Assembly (NCBI RefSeq): GCF_022414595.1
Contig: NZ_JADWYO010000003.1
Coordinates: forward strand, 149,680-213,679
Direction of reading: 5' to 3'
Length of the DNA: 64,000 nucleotides
From: Streptomyces sp. MUM 203J
GTDB lineage: Bacteria > Actinomycetota > Actinomycetes > Streptomycetales > Streptomycetaceae
In this document: positions 35,293 to 43,513 of the stretch, piece after piece
How positions within the stretch are numbered: the stretch's first letter is position 1
How the letters are laid out: every line of letters begins with the position of its first letter
Notes under the pieces: generated by a model
Databases searched by the model: none
Seen by the model: only the letters and a program-made list of their open reading frames with translations
Told to the model about the DNA's origin: nothing
Position numbers and translations under genes: made by a program

Positions 35293-35891
35293 GCCGCCCA
35301 CCAGGCGGGAAAGGCCGTCAGATCAGGCAGGACGACGTCCGCGCCCGCCGCCCGCAGGGCCTCCTCGTCGTAGGGCCCCGTCGCCACGGAGACCGCGAGG
35401 GCGCCCGCCGCGCGGGCGCCGCGTATGTCCCCCAGGTGGTCGCCCACGTACACGCGCGCGTGGTTCTCCTTCAGGGCCTCCGCCTTGGCCTCGGCCCACA
35501 GACCGCCCACCACCTTGTCGGGGCCGAGGCCCAGGTGTGTGAGGTGGAGCCTGGCGTGGGGCTCGTTCTTGGCGGTGACCACGAGCGAGCGCCCGCCCGC
35601 CGCGCGAACGGCTTGAATTGCACCCTCGGCGCCGGGCAGTGCGGGCGACGGCGTCACCGCGTGTGTGGGATAGATCTCACGGAAGGCGTCCACCATGTCC
35701 GCGATCCGTTCCTCCGGGAACCAGTTGGCGAGCTCCTTCTCCAGAGGCGGACCGAGCCGGGAGACCGCCAGATCGGCGTCGATCCACACTCCCGTGCGGG
35801 CCGACAGCTCCCGGTAGGTGGCCCGGATACCGGGGCGGGAGTCGATGAGCGTCATGTCGAGGTCGAAGCCGACGGTGAGTGCGCGTGTCAT
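35262..35891 (-). CDS. HAD-family phosphatase (phosphoglycolate phosphatase-like)
   Basis: A 209-aa haloacid dehalogenase hydrolase. Motif I GFDLDMTLIDSRPG (Asp10/Asp12), motif II LVVTAKNEP, the later Lys in DKVVGG, and motif IV VYVGDHLGDIRGA are in order, with a helical cap between motifs I and II. This matches the Gph/PGP group, which dephosphorylates small phosphates. ATG at 35889-35891. Overlaps the two-helix membrane gene at the 3' end. Substrate not determinable. Confidence 0.88.
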   Translation of the reverse strand: MTRALTVGFDLDMTLIDSRPGIRATYRELSARTGVWIDADLAVSRLGPPLEKELANWFPEERIADMVDAFREIYPTHAVTPSPALPGAEGAIQAVRAAGGRSLVVTAKNEPHARLHLTHLGLGPDKVVGGLWAEAKAEALKENHARVYVGDHLGDIRGARAAGALAVSVATGPYDEEALRAAGADVVLPDLTAFPAWWAAYAERTAPLA

Positions 35892-36103
35892 GGGCTCATT
35901 GTGCCGAGGAGGCGTGGGCAGTCGGTTTTCGGACGCCGCCGGGCGGTGCGTTGCCGACGGAACGTCCAGACCGGCGGGCAGGGAACCTCCCCCAGTCCCT
36001 GGGCGCGACCGGGGCCCTCACGGCCGCGGCGCCCGGCGGTGCGCGGCCACGGGCGTACGGGAGGCCGACGGGGTCCCGCGCCCGCGTCTGAGGGGATCAG
36101 CGG

Positions 36104-36658
36104 ATGGGAGACGGGGCCAGGACCGAAGGGGCCGGGTGGTGGGATCGGCTGCCTGCCGGGATCCGCGCGCAGGTCGACGCGTACGTCCTCCAGGACGCCC
36201 GCCTGCACGCCGTCCGCACCGTCTGGGAGGCGGGCCGCGCCCAGGGCCTTGGTCTGCACGAGGCCCAGCTCGTCGTGCACCGGCGGTACGCCCGCCACGG
36301 TGACCGGATCGCCCGCACCCCGGACGACCCGCTGGACGTGGAGTCCCTGGCCGCCCGCGCCTCCTCCGCCCCCGGCCCGGTCGCGGCGGTCGAGGCGGTG
36401 TGGGACGGGGACACCGTCCACGACTGGTTCGTACTCCTCCTGGCCGTCACCGCCGACCCGCCGGGCGATCACCGCCTGGCCACCGTCCACGCCGATGCGG
36501 CCGTGCGGTTTCTCGGCGACGGTCCCCGCGGCCGGGCGCACCCGTCGGCAGCCGCGGCCGAGCGGGCCGGGCGCGCGCCGGCCGGGTTCCTCTCGGTGCC
36601 GTTCCACTTCGCGAGCCCGGACACCCCGGACGACGAGGCGCCGCGCGGACGGTCCTGA
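36104..36658 (+). CDS. Hypothetical protein
   Basis: A 184-aa mostly helical soluble protein (GWWDRLPAGIRAQVDAYVLQDARLHAVRTVWEAGRAQGLGLHEAQLVVHRRYA; VWDGDTVHDWFVLLLAVTADP). I do not recognise the family. ATG at 36104. High G/C third positions support coding. It precedes the MerR-type promoter of the HEAT genes. Confidence 0.65.
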   Translation: MGDGARTEGAGWWDRLPAGIRAQVDAYVLQDARLHAVRTVWEAGRAQGLGLHEAQLVVHRRYARHGDRIARTPDDPLDVESLAARASSAPGPVAAVEAVWDGDTVHDWFVLLLAVTADPPGDHRLATVHADAAVRFLGDGPRGRAHPSAAAAERAGRAPAGFLSVPFHFASPDTPDDEAPRGRS

Positions 36659-36713
36659 TCCGGTGCCCCCGCTCCGGCGGAGCCCGCACGGCGCAGCCCG
36701 CGGGGACGCCCGC

Positions 36714-36744
36714 TTGACCTTGACACGGTGACAAGGTCTTCACT
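36714..36744 (+). promoter_or_regulatory. MerR-type promoter/operator upstream of HEAT and MerR-HEAT genes
   Basis: TTGACC (36714-36719) and TTCACT (36739-36744) are separated by 19 bases, the over-long spacer typical of MerR-activated promoters. Inside lies the inverted repeat ACCTTG (36717-36722) and CAAGGT (36732-36737). The nearby MerR-HEAT protein is the obvious candidate activator. Confidence 0.65.
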
Positions 36745-36765
36745 GCGGTCGAGGAGGTGGTCCCG

Positions 36766-37434
36766 ATGACCCTGCCGGAACAGGACACGAGCACGGTGAG
36801 CGCCCTCCGGGCGCTGGAGAACCACAGCGCGTCGGTGAGGCTGCGGGCGGCGCTGGCCGTCGGCACGACCCCGGACCCGCGGTGTGTCGACCGGCTCGTC
36901 GAACGGTGCGCGGTCGAGCCCGAGTTCTCCGTTCGGGAGATGCTGACCTGGGCACTCACCCGCCACCCACCGTCGAGGACCGTCCCGAGGCTCGTCGGCG
37001 AACTCCGCTCGGAACGCGTACAGGCACGGAGCCAGGCCCTGCACACGCTGTCCAAGATCGGGGACCGGCGGGCGTGGCCGGCGATCACCCGGGCGCTGCT
37101 GGCGGACGCCGACGACGAGGTGGCGCGAAGTGCCTGGCGGGCGGCGGTCGTCCTGGTGCCCGAGGGGGAGGAAGCCGCACTGGCCGGGGTGTTGGCGACA
37201 CAGCTCGGGCGCGGCGAGCGGGCGACGCAGTCGAGTCTCAGCCGGGCGCTGATCGCCCTGGGTGACGTGACGGTGCCGCTGCTTCGGGCCGCGCTGACGG
37301 ATCCCGATCCCCGGGTGCGTGGGCACGCGGTCGCGACGGAACGGCTGCGGCGGGACCCGGACGCCGGGTTCGAGCTCGCGGCCGAGGAGGCGAAGCGCGT
37401 CGTGGCGCTCGGCGCGACGGGCCGGGAGGGGTGA
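36766..37434 (+). CDS. HEAT-repeat protein
   Basis: A 222-aa protein built of HEAT/armadillo-like helix pairs: LRALENHSASVRLRAALAVG, VDRLVERCAVEPEFSVREMLTWAL, VPRLVGELRSERVQARSQALHTLSKIGD, AITRALLADADDEVARSAWRAAVVL and VPLLRAALTDPDPRVRGHAVA. Such repeats bind proteins; no enzyme motif is visible. ATG 36766 follows GAGGAGG. It is the first gene after the MerR-type promoter and lies seven bases before the MerR-HEAT gene. Confidence 0.85.
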   Translation: MTLPEQDTSTVSALRALENHSASVRLRAALAVGTTPDPRCVDRLVERCAVEPEFSVREMLTWALTRHPPSRTVPRLVGELRSERVQARSQALHTLSKIGDRRAWPAITRALLADADDEVARSAWRAAVVLVPEGEEAALAGVLATQLGRGERATQSSLSRALIALGDVTVPLLRAALTDPDPRVRGHAVATERLRRDPDAGFELAAEEAKRVVALGATGREG

Positions 37435-37441
37435 GCGGGCG

Positions 37442-38398
37442 GTGCTGATCGGTGAGGTGGCCCGGCGGTCCGGGGTCAGTGCCCGCATGCTCAGGCACTA
37501 CGAAGCGCTCGGCCTGGTGCGGCCGACGGGCCGTACCGCATCCGGCTACCGCGAGTACTCCGGTGAGGACGTCCGGCGGATCTTCCACGTGGAGAGCCTG
37601 CGGTCGTTGGGGCTGTCGCTGAGGGACGTCGGGCGCGCGCTGGACGACCCGGGCTTCAAGCCCTCGGGCCTCGTCGACGACCTGATCCGCCGGTCGCGGG
37701 AACGCATCGCGGCGGAGGAGGAGTTGCTCGGGCGCCTGCGGCGGATCGGTGCCGCGGAACCAGCCGGGTGGGAGGACGTCCTCCAGACCGTCGCGCTCCT
37801 CCACGCCCTCGGCTCGGAGAGCGCCGGGCAGCGCCAGCGCGCGGCCCTGTCCGCGGTCGAGGAGGTTCCGGTGCCGGTGGAGGCACTGGTCGAGGCGGTG
37901 CTGAGCGAGCCGGACCCGAACGTCGCCGGAGCCCTCCGATGGGCCCTGGCCCATGCGGGCGACGGCGCACCGGCGCTGCTGGCGGAAGGCCTCGGCTCCC
38001 CCGTGGCCGAGGTGCGGAAGCGTGCCGTGGAGAGCCTCGCGGAGATCCCGGGCGCCGAGGCGACCGCACTGCTGCGGGACGCCCTCACGCACCCTGACCC
38101 CGCGGTCCGCGGGTGTGCGGCGCCGGCGCTCGGGGCGGACGAGCCGACGGCCGGCGGCGCCGCGGACCCCGCGGGCGGTGCGGGAGCAGGCGAACGCACG
38201 CCGCACCGGGGCGACCGGCGGCCAGCAGGTGCTCCCGGGTCCTCGCGCGCGCCGATCCGCGATGGATGCTCTCTCTGCCGGGACCGCACAGCCCGCGGGC
38301 GCTGTGCGGTCCCGCCGGGATCAGGGGAGGAGCAACTCCTTTGCGGGGAGGGTTCTTCGATGCGCGGTCCGCACGGTTCCCTCAGCCGGACGGGCTAG
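37442..38398 (+). CDS. MerR-family regulator fused to HEAT repeats
   Basis: A 318-aa fusion. Residues 1-70 are a MerR DNA-binding domain (IGEVARRSGVSARMLRHYEALGLVRP, GYREYSGEDVRRIFHVESLRSLGLSLRDVG), then a linker helix, then HEAT-like repeats (ALVEAVLSEPDPNVAGALRWALAHAG, PALLAEGLGSPVAEVRKRAVESLAEIPG, LLRDALTHPDPAVRG). From about residue 225 on the sequence turns into Gly/Pro/Arg-rich low complexity, and a 13-bp terminator-like hairpin lies inside the frame, which suggests a frameshift and loss of the original end. GTG at 37442 follows GGGAGGGG. It probably activates the promoter at 36714-36744. Confidence 0.8.
   Translation: MLIGEVARRSGVSARMLRHYEALGLVRPTGRTASGYREYSGEDVRRIFHVESLRSLGLSLRDVGRALDDPGFKPSGLVDDLIRRSRERIAAEEELLGRLRRIGAAEPAGWEDVLQTVALLHALGSESAGQRQRAALSAVEEVPVPVEALVEAVLSEPDPNVAGALRWALAHAGDGAPALLAEGLGSPVAEVRKRAVESLAEIPGAEATALLRDALTHPDPAVRGCAAPALGADEPTAGGAADPAGGAGAGERTPHRGDRRPAGAPGSSRAPIRDGCSLCRDRTARGRCAVPPGSGEEQLLCGEGSSMRGPHGSLSRTG
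38280..38313 (+). terminator. Terminator-like hairpin inside the 3' part of the MerR-HEAT frame
   Basis: GGGACCGCACAGC (38280-38292) pairs perfectly with GCTGTGCGGTCCC (38301-38313), eight-base loop. Its position 85 bases before the annotated stop implies that the true gene end was earlier or that transcription stops within the frame. Confidence 0.6.
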
Positions 38399-38468
38399 GA
38401 CCTTGGTGCCGGTATACCTGGGCCCGAGGGCCGATCCGCCCCGGAACAGCGGAAGTTAGTGTCTCGGC

Positions 38469-39095
38469 ATGCGCTTAGGACTACTTGGAACCGGCAACGT
38501 CGCCCGGGCACTGGCCCATGGCTGGAGTGCCGCAGGACACGATGTGCTCCTCGGTTCGCGTCGGCCCGAGGACCGGACCGGCCTCGGCCTCCCCGTGGCG
38601 GGCCTGAACGACACCGCCGCCCATGCGGAGGTACTCGTCAACGCCACCCCGGGGAACGTCTCCCTGGAACTGCTGCACTCCATCGGGGCACCGGCGCTGG
38701 CCGGGACCCCGCTGATCGACATCGGGGTCGGCCTCTCCGAGGACTTCACCGAACTCTCCCACCCCAACAGCAGCCTGGCAGAGCAGATCCAGGCGGCCTT
38801 CCCCCAGACCCCCGTCGTCAAGACGCTGTGCACCATGGATTCCACCGCGATGACCGCACCGGACGGTCTCGACGGGCCGAGCACCGTCTTCCTCTCCGGC
38901 GACGACGCCGAAGCCAAACGGACCACCGGCCTCCTCCTCACCGACCTCGGCTGGCCGCCGTCGTCGCACCTGGACATCGGGGACATCACCACCGCACGCG
39001 GACAGGAGCATTTCGCCCTGCTCTTCATGGGCATCGCGGGCGGTCTGGGATCCCACACCTTCAACATCCGGGTCGTCCCCCGCGCCTCTGCCTAG
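38469..39095 (+). CDS. NAD(P)-binding reductase of the F420-dependent NADP oxidoreductase family
   Basis: A 208-aa Rossmann-fold protein: GLLGTGNVARALAHGWSAAGHDVLLGSR is the dinucleotide site, and VLVNATPGNVSLELL, LIDIGVG and VVKTLCTMDSTAM follow the pattern of the NADP-oxidoreductase/F420-dependent family (PF03807-like). Homologues with this length often act as small NADPH-dependent dehydrogenases. ATG at 38469; GGAAG about 12 bases upstream. It stands between two unrelated units; substrate unknown. Confidence 0.8.
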   Translation: MRLGLLGTGNVARALAHGWSAAGHDVLLGSRRPEDRTGLGLPVAGLNDTAAHAEVLVNATPGNVSLELLHSIGAPALAGTPLIDIGVGLSEDFTELSHPNSSLAEQIQAAFPQTPVVKTLCTMDSTAMTAPDGLDGPSTVFLSGDDAEAKRTTGLLLTDLGWPPSSHLDIGDITTARGQEHFALLFMGIAGGLGSHTFNIRVVPRASA

Positions 39096-39109
39096 AGCGG
39101 GGGCGGGCG

Positions 39110-40075
39110 TCAGGCGCGGCGCGCCCGCCACAGCAGGTACAGCGCCGATGCCAGGGCCGCCGCCCGGATCACCCACGGCCAGGTCGCCGTCAGGGCCTCG
39201 CTCAGGGCCTCACCGCCCGACGGGACCTGGTCGCCCCAGCGGCCGTCCAGCCGGCCCCACAGCCAGACCGCACCGCCCGCCGCCGCCAGGCCCGGGAGGC
39301 CGAAGACCGCCCACTTGGCCTGGGCGCGGCTCAGCTTGCGGGAGGCGTACGCCATCGCCCAGCCGCCGGCCAGCGCCGGCCATGAGCCCAGCACCACTCC
39401 CACGACGAGGAGAACCGAGGCCAGGAGGAGGAAGGGGTTGCGGGGGAGGGCGGGTCTCCGGGCGGGGGGCGGGGCGTCGGAGGGCTCTTCTCCGGGAGCC
39501 GCCCGGAGCTGTGCTCTTCGGCGCTTCAGGAAGGCGGGGAGGAAGCGGGGGCCGTCGGCCGCGGGGGGCTCGGTCTTCTTCTCCGGCTCCGGCTTCTTCG
39601 GGTGCTCCAGTATCTCCGGGATCTCCACGCCGCCCATGAAGCCCGGTACCGGCGCCAGCGACGGATCCGGGGGCGTTTCGGGCATGTCGCCGTTCACGCG
39701 CCACCACTCGGGCTCCGGCAGCGGGTCCCGGACCGGCTGGTCCTCGGGGCGGGGGGACGGGAGGTCCGCCCCCTCCATGGCGAAGGCCGCGTCGGACGCC
39801 GGCCTGGGCGTCCGGGCCGTGCGCTGCCCCGGGACGTTCAACGCGCCGCGGGCCACCGCCGTCACCACCGCGTCGGGCGTGCCCAGGCCGTCCAGGATGC
39901 GCCGTACCGTCCCCGGGGTGTCCGTGCCGGTGCCGTCCTCGCGCTGCCGGGCGATCTCGTCGCGCAGGGACGCGACGAGGTTCATCCGCTGCTTCGCGGG
40001 CACGTGCCGCTGCTGTGCCAGGTCCCCGACCCGGCTCAGATAGTCGAAGACCAACTGGTCGCTCTCGATGCCCAC
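39110..40075 (-). CDS. HAAS-like domain membrane protein
   Basis: A 321-aa protein. The N-terminal about 75 residues (DYLSRVGDLAQQRHVPAKQRMNLVASLRDEIARQRE, then ILDGLGTPDAVVTAVARG) resemble the HAAS domain that accompanies membrane signalling proteins. A long Pro/Glu linker with Trp-rich patches follows, then three hydrophobic helices near the C-terminus (FLLLASVLLVVGVVLGSW, WAVFGLPGLAAAGGAVWLWG, VIRAAALASALYLLW). The GTG at 40073-40075 has GGAGAGG upstream. Convergent with the reductase gene; function unknown. Confidence 0.7.
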   Translation of the reverse strand: MGIESDQLVFDYLSRVGDLAQQRHVPAKQRMNLVASLRDEIARQREDGTGTDTPGTVRRILDGLGTPDAVVTAVARGALNVPGQRTARTPRPASDAAFAMEGADLPSPRPEDQPVRDPLPEPEWWRVNGDMPETPPDPSLAPVPGFMGGVEIPEILEHPKKPEPEKKTEPPAADGPRFLPAFLKRRRAQLRAAPGEEPSDAPPPARRPALPRNPFLLLASVLLVVGVVLGSWPALAGGWAMAYASRKLSRAQAKWAVFGLPGLAAAGGAVWLWGRLDGRWGDQVPSGGEALSEALTATWPWVIRAAALASALYLLWRARRA

Positions 40076-40236
40076 TCGCTCGCAACCTCTCCGTGAGCCC
40101 GCCGTGGCCGACGCGTCGACGTTAGCGCCTGTGCCCCGGGCAGGGGCTAACGTGGTGCGGATGACGCGACCCTCACGGGGTCGGCTGCGGGGCACTGGCG
40201 GGACGGGAACGTTCCGGGACGGGACTGGAGGCGCGC

Positions 40237-42759
40237 GTGGCCGAGCGGGAAGCAGAGCAGGCCGGCGGGGTGGCGCCCGCTGTGGGGGATGCCATGCGGG
40301 GCGGTGCGCCGCGGACGCTGGCCGAAGAGCTGCGGGTGCGGGACGACCGGCGGCTCGCCGCGCTGCTGCGGGCGCGGCCCGATCTGCTCGCGCCCGTGCC
40401 GGGCGACCTGACGCAGCTCGCCACCCGCGCCGGGACCCGGGCCTCCGTCGTACGGGCGCTGGAGCGGCTGGACCGGTTCGCCCTGCAGGTCGCCGAGGCG
40501 CTGGCCGTGGCGCCGGATCCCGCCTCGTACGAGGACCTTTCGCGGCTGATGGCGGGGGAGGGCGGGGATCCCGGGGTCGAGCGCGCGCTCCCGGCTGCAC
40601 TCGGCACGTTGCGCGAGCAGGCGCTGGTCTGGGGCGGGGACGAGCGTCTCCGGCTCGTACGGACCGCGCGGGAGCTGCTGACCCCGTCGCCGCAGCATCC
40701 CTCGCCCACCGGGCTCGGTCCGGCCGTCGCGGAGGCCACTGCCGGGATGTCGCCCCAGCGCCTGCAGGAGATCCTGCAGGCGCTGGGGCTGGCCTCCACA
40801 CATGATCCGGTTTCCGCCGTCGCCGCCCTGGCCGGGCTCTTCGCCGACCGGGAGCGGATGGGGCGGCTGCTGGACGAGGCGCCCGCCGAGGCGCTGGCCG
40901 TGCTCGACCGGCTGGTGTGGGGGCCGCCGTACGGGGAGGTGACCGCCAGTCCCGCGCCACCCGTGCGCTGGCTGCGCGACCGGGGGCTGTTGCTGCCCAC
41001 CTCCGCGCGGACCGTCGTCCTGCCGCGTGAGGCCGCGCTGCATCTGCGGGGAGGGCGGGCGCACCGGGTGGTGGAGCCGCTGCCGCCTGCCGTCGAGCCC
41101 GTACGGGAACACCGTCCACAGGTTGTGGACAGTACGGCGGCCGGGCAGGCGCACACCGCGCTCGCGACCGTGGAGGAACTGCTCAAGGAGTGGGACCAGG
41201 GCGGGCCCGCTGTACTGCGGGCCGGGGGCCTGTCGGTGCGGGATCTGCGGCGGACCGCTGCCTCGCTCGACGTGCCGGAGCCCGTCGGCGCCTTCTGGCT
41301 GGAGCTGCTGTACGGGGCCGGGCTGATCGCGTCGGACGGCGAGGCGGACGAGCGGTACGCGCCCACGCCCGCCTGTGACGAGTGGCGGGAGCTGCCGGCC
41401 GCGCGGCGCTGGGCCGAGCTGGCGGTGGTGTGGCTCGCTGGGACGCGCACGCCGGGACTGGTGGGGAGCCAGGACGCCAAGGGGCGGACCCTCGCCGCGC
41501 TGGGACCCGATCTGGACCGGTCGGCCGCCCCCGAGGTGCGGCGGCGGGTGCTGGAACTGCTGGGGGCGCTGCCGGAGGGGGCCGCGCCGGACGCGGGGGC
41601 CGTGCTGGCGCGGCTGCGGTGGGAGCGGCCGCTGCGGGGGGCCGAGCCCCGGGGCGGCCGGGAGGGCGCCGTCGACTTGCGGGCGCGGCTGGCCGGGTGG
41701 GCCATGGAGGAGGCCGAACTGCTGGGCGTGACCGGGCGCGGGGCGCTGTCCTCGCACGGGCGGGCGCTGACGGGCACGGACGCCGGGACCACGGCGGACG
41801 CGCGCGCCGGGACGGGGCCCGATGCCGCCGTCGCGCTGCTGGCGCCGCTGCTGCCCGAGCCCGTGGACCATGTGCTGCTGCAGGCCGACCTGACCGCCGT
41901 CGCGCCCGGGCCGCTGCGCCGGCCGCTGGCCGACACGCTGGCCGTGCTCGCGGACGTCGAGTCCAAGGGCGGAGCCACCGTGTACCGGTTCACACCCGGG
42001 TCCGTACGGCGGGCCCTCGACGCCGGGCGGACGGCCGCCGAACTGCACGCCTTCCTGGCCGAGCACGCGCGTACACCGGTCCCGCAGCCGCTCGCCTACC
42101 TGATCGACGACGTCGCCCGGAAACACGGGCATGTGCGGGTGGGGGCCGCGTCCTCGTACGTACGGTGTGACGACGACGCCCTGCTGGGAGAGATCCTGGC
42201 AGACCGCCGGTCCGGGCCCCTGGGGCTGCGGCGCCTCGCGCCCACCGTCCTCGCCTCCCAGGCCGACCCCGCCGCCCTGCTGGAGGGGCTGCGGTCCATG
42301 GGGTACGCCCCCGCCGCCGAGTCGGCCGAGGGGGACGTGCTGGTGACGCGCGCCGACGCGTACCGCACCCCTCCGCGTACCGCCCCCGCGCCCGTCCCCG
42401 AGGGGCCGCCCCTCCCGGACGACACGCTGCTCGGGGCCGCCGTGCACGCGATCCGGGCCGGTGACCGGGCCGCCACCGCCCCGCGCAAGGCCGAGCCCGC
42501 CGCGCCCCCTGTCCAGCCGGGCGGGCTGCCCCGGACCTCGCCCGCCGACACCCTCGCGACTGTCCAGGCCGCCGCGCTCACCAGTGCCGCCGTCTGGATC
42601 GGGTACGTCAACGCGGACGGCGCCGCGAGCCAGCGCGTCATCGCACCCATCCGGGTCGAGGGCGGCTTCGTCACCGCGTACGACCACACGGCCGACGAGG
42701 TGCGGACCTATCCGCTGCACCGGATCACGGGCGTGGCCGAGCTGGCGGAAGATCTCTGA
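40237..42759 (+). CDS. Large helicase-associated (XPB/Ssl2-like helicase C-domain) protein
   Basis: An 840-aa protein. No Walker A or DEAD/DEAH motif is visible, so it is not itself an active helicase. The middle part contains many winged-helix-like segments (LTQLATRAGTRASVVRALERLDRFALQVAEALA), and the C-terminal part (VDHVLLQADLTAVAPGPLRRPLADTLAVLADVESKGGATVYRFTPGSVRRALDAG) is the helicase-C-like domain (PF13625-type) that in actinobacteria is encoded near XPB. GTG 40237 follows GGAGG. An XPB helicase gene is about 6 kb downstream, now separated by the accessory cassette. Confidence 0.8.
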   Translation: MAEREAEQAGGVAPAVGDAMRGGAPRTLAEELRVRDDRRLAALLRARPDLLAPVPGDLTQLATRAGTRASVVRALERLDRFALQVAEALAVAPDPASYEDLSRLMAGEGGDPGVERALPAALGTLREQALVWGGDERLRLVRTARELLTPSPQHPSPTGLGPAVAEATAGMSPQRLQEILQALGLASTHDPVSAVAALAGLFADRERMGRLLDEAPAEALAVLDRLVWGPPYGEVTASPAPPVRWLRDRGLLLPTSARTVVLPREAALHLRGGRAHRVVEPLPPAVEPVREHRPQVVDSTAAGQAHTALATVEELLKEWDQGGPAVLRAGGLSVRDLRRTAASLDVPEPVGAFWLELLYGAGLIASDGEADERYAPTPACDEWRELPAARRWAELAVVWLAGTRTPGLVGSQDAKGRTLAALGPDLDRSAAPEVRRRVLELLGALPEGAAPDAGAVLARLRWERPLRGAEPRGGREGAVDLRARLAGWAMEEAELLGVTGRGALSSHGRALTGTDAGTTADARAGTGPDAAVALLAPLLPEPVDHVLLQADLTAVAPGPLRRPLADTLAVLADVESKGGATVYRFTPGSVRRALDAGRTAAELHAFLAEHARTPVPQPLAYLIDDVARKHGHVRVGAASSYVRCDDDALLGEILADRRSGPLGLRRLAPTVLASQADPAALLEGLRSMGYAPAAESAEGDVLVTRADAYRTPPRTAPAPVPEGPPLPDDTLLGAAVHAIRAGDRAATAPRKAEPAAPPVQPGGLPRTSPADTLATVQAAALTSAAVWIGYVNADGAASQRVIAPIRVEGGFVTAYDHTADEVRTYPLHRITGVAELAEDL

Positions 42760-43015
42760 TGACTGACAGCCATTCATATTTTCTGGACGGCAGTGTGATT
42801 GCTGTTCTCTCCTGTACGGAATTCCGGTGCCCGGGAATGTGACGGGATTCTCGTGGCCTGCCTGCCGTCTCGATGCCGTGCGTATTCGGCATTCCCCGGT
42901 TCCGTTGCCGCGTCACCCGCAGAGGGGCCATTCACATGCCGCGCGCCCGGTTCGCGCGACAGGTTCGTCTCCGCCCGACGGTGTCGCCGTCACCACACCT
43001 GAAGGAAGTGCGTTC

Positions 43016-43028
43016 TGACGTAACGTCA
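43016..43028. promoter_or_regulatory. Palindrome, candidate operator of the cassette
   Basis: TGACGT A ACGTCA, perfect six-base arms around one base, about 490 bases before the first cassette gene. Regulator unknown. Confidence 0.35.
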
Positions 43029-43280
43029 ACTCGACGCTCGCCTACCGGACCGGCGCCCGCCCGGTCGGCCGCGGCGTGGAACCCGTCAGCTGTGTAAGCC
43101 TGTTCGCCGAGCCTCCGGCCGAACTGGTCACCGGGGTATGGGGCATTCGCACGGCCGACTTCACCCGTCTGCCGCCGTCCCGGCTGCCCGGAGGGGCGGC
43201 TCCGGGTACGTGGTCGAGGACCGTCACCGTCGCACAGGCCGCCGCGCCCTGCGGCGACCGGCCCCCGCCGCGATGCAGGC

Positions 43281-43314
43281 CCGCCCGTCCGGGCGCACCC
43301 GCCCGGACGGGCGG
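43281..43314 (+). terminator. Strong hairpin upstream of the cassette
   Basis: CCGCCCGTCCGGGCG (43281-43295), four-base loop, CGCCCGGACGGGCGG (43300-43314), a perfect 15-bp stem followed by a pyrimidine-rich run. It would stop a transcript arising in 42760-43280, implying that something is transcribed there, or insulate the cassette. Confidence 0.6.
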
Positions 43315-43513
43315 CTCGCTTCCCTTCCTTCCTGATGCGATCAGCCGGGCTCCGGCCGGTGGCGCCGCCGGGCTCGGACACCCGTCGCACCATCGGTCAG
43401 AGACGCTGCCCAAGATCGCCTGAACGGGTGAAACGACGCGGTGTGATTTGTGCCGACTTCATGCCGATACACAGAATGCGGCGCGTGATGATCACGACGA
43501 TGACGAGCGCCAC

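Larger units (their letters stand above)
42760..43513. other. 754-base region without a clear gene, upstream of the four-gene cassette
   Basis: This stretch is less GC-rich at its left end (42770-42850). It holds a perfect inverted repeat TGACGTAACGTCA (43016-43028) and a strong hairpin at 43281-43314. Possible small frames exist (an ATG at 42936 after GAGGGG giving 53 codons to 43097; a frame from 43076 with high G/C third positions), but none is recognised and the second runs through the hairpin, so neither is called. It may be leader, promoter or the scar of the cassette insertion. Confidence 0.5.

Noticed and set aside
40147..42777. 876-codon frame opposite the helicase-associated protein
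   Set aside because: Shadow frame rich in Gly, Arg, Gln and Pro; the plus-strand gene has domain features and a good ribosome site.
42936..43097. 53-codon frame after GAGGGG
   Set aside because: No recognised similarity and mixed codon pattern; mentioned in the regional note but not called.
43076..43423. 115-codon frame with fairly high G/C third positions
   Set aside because: No ribosome site, runs through a strong terminator hairpin, and no family recognised.
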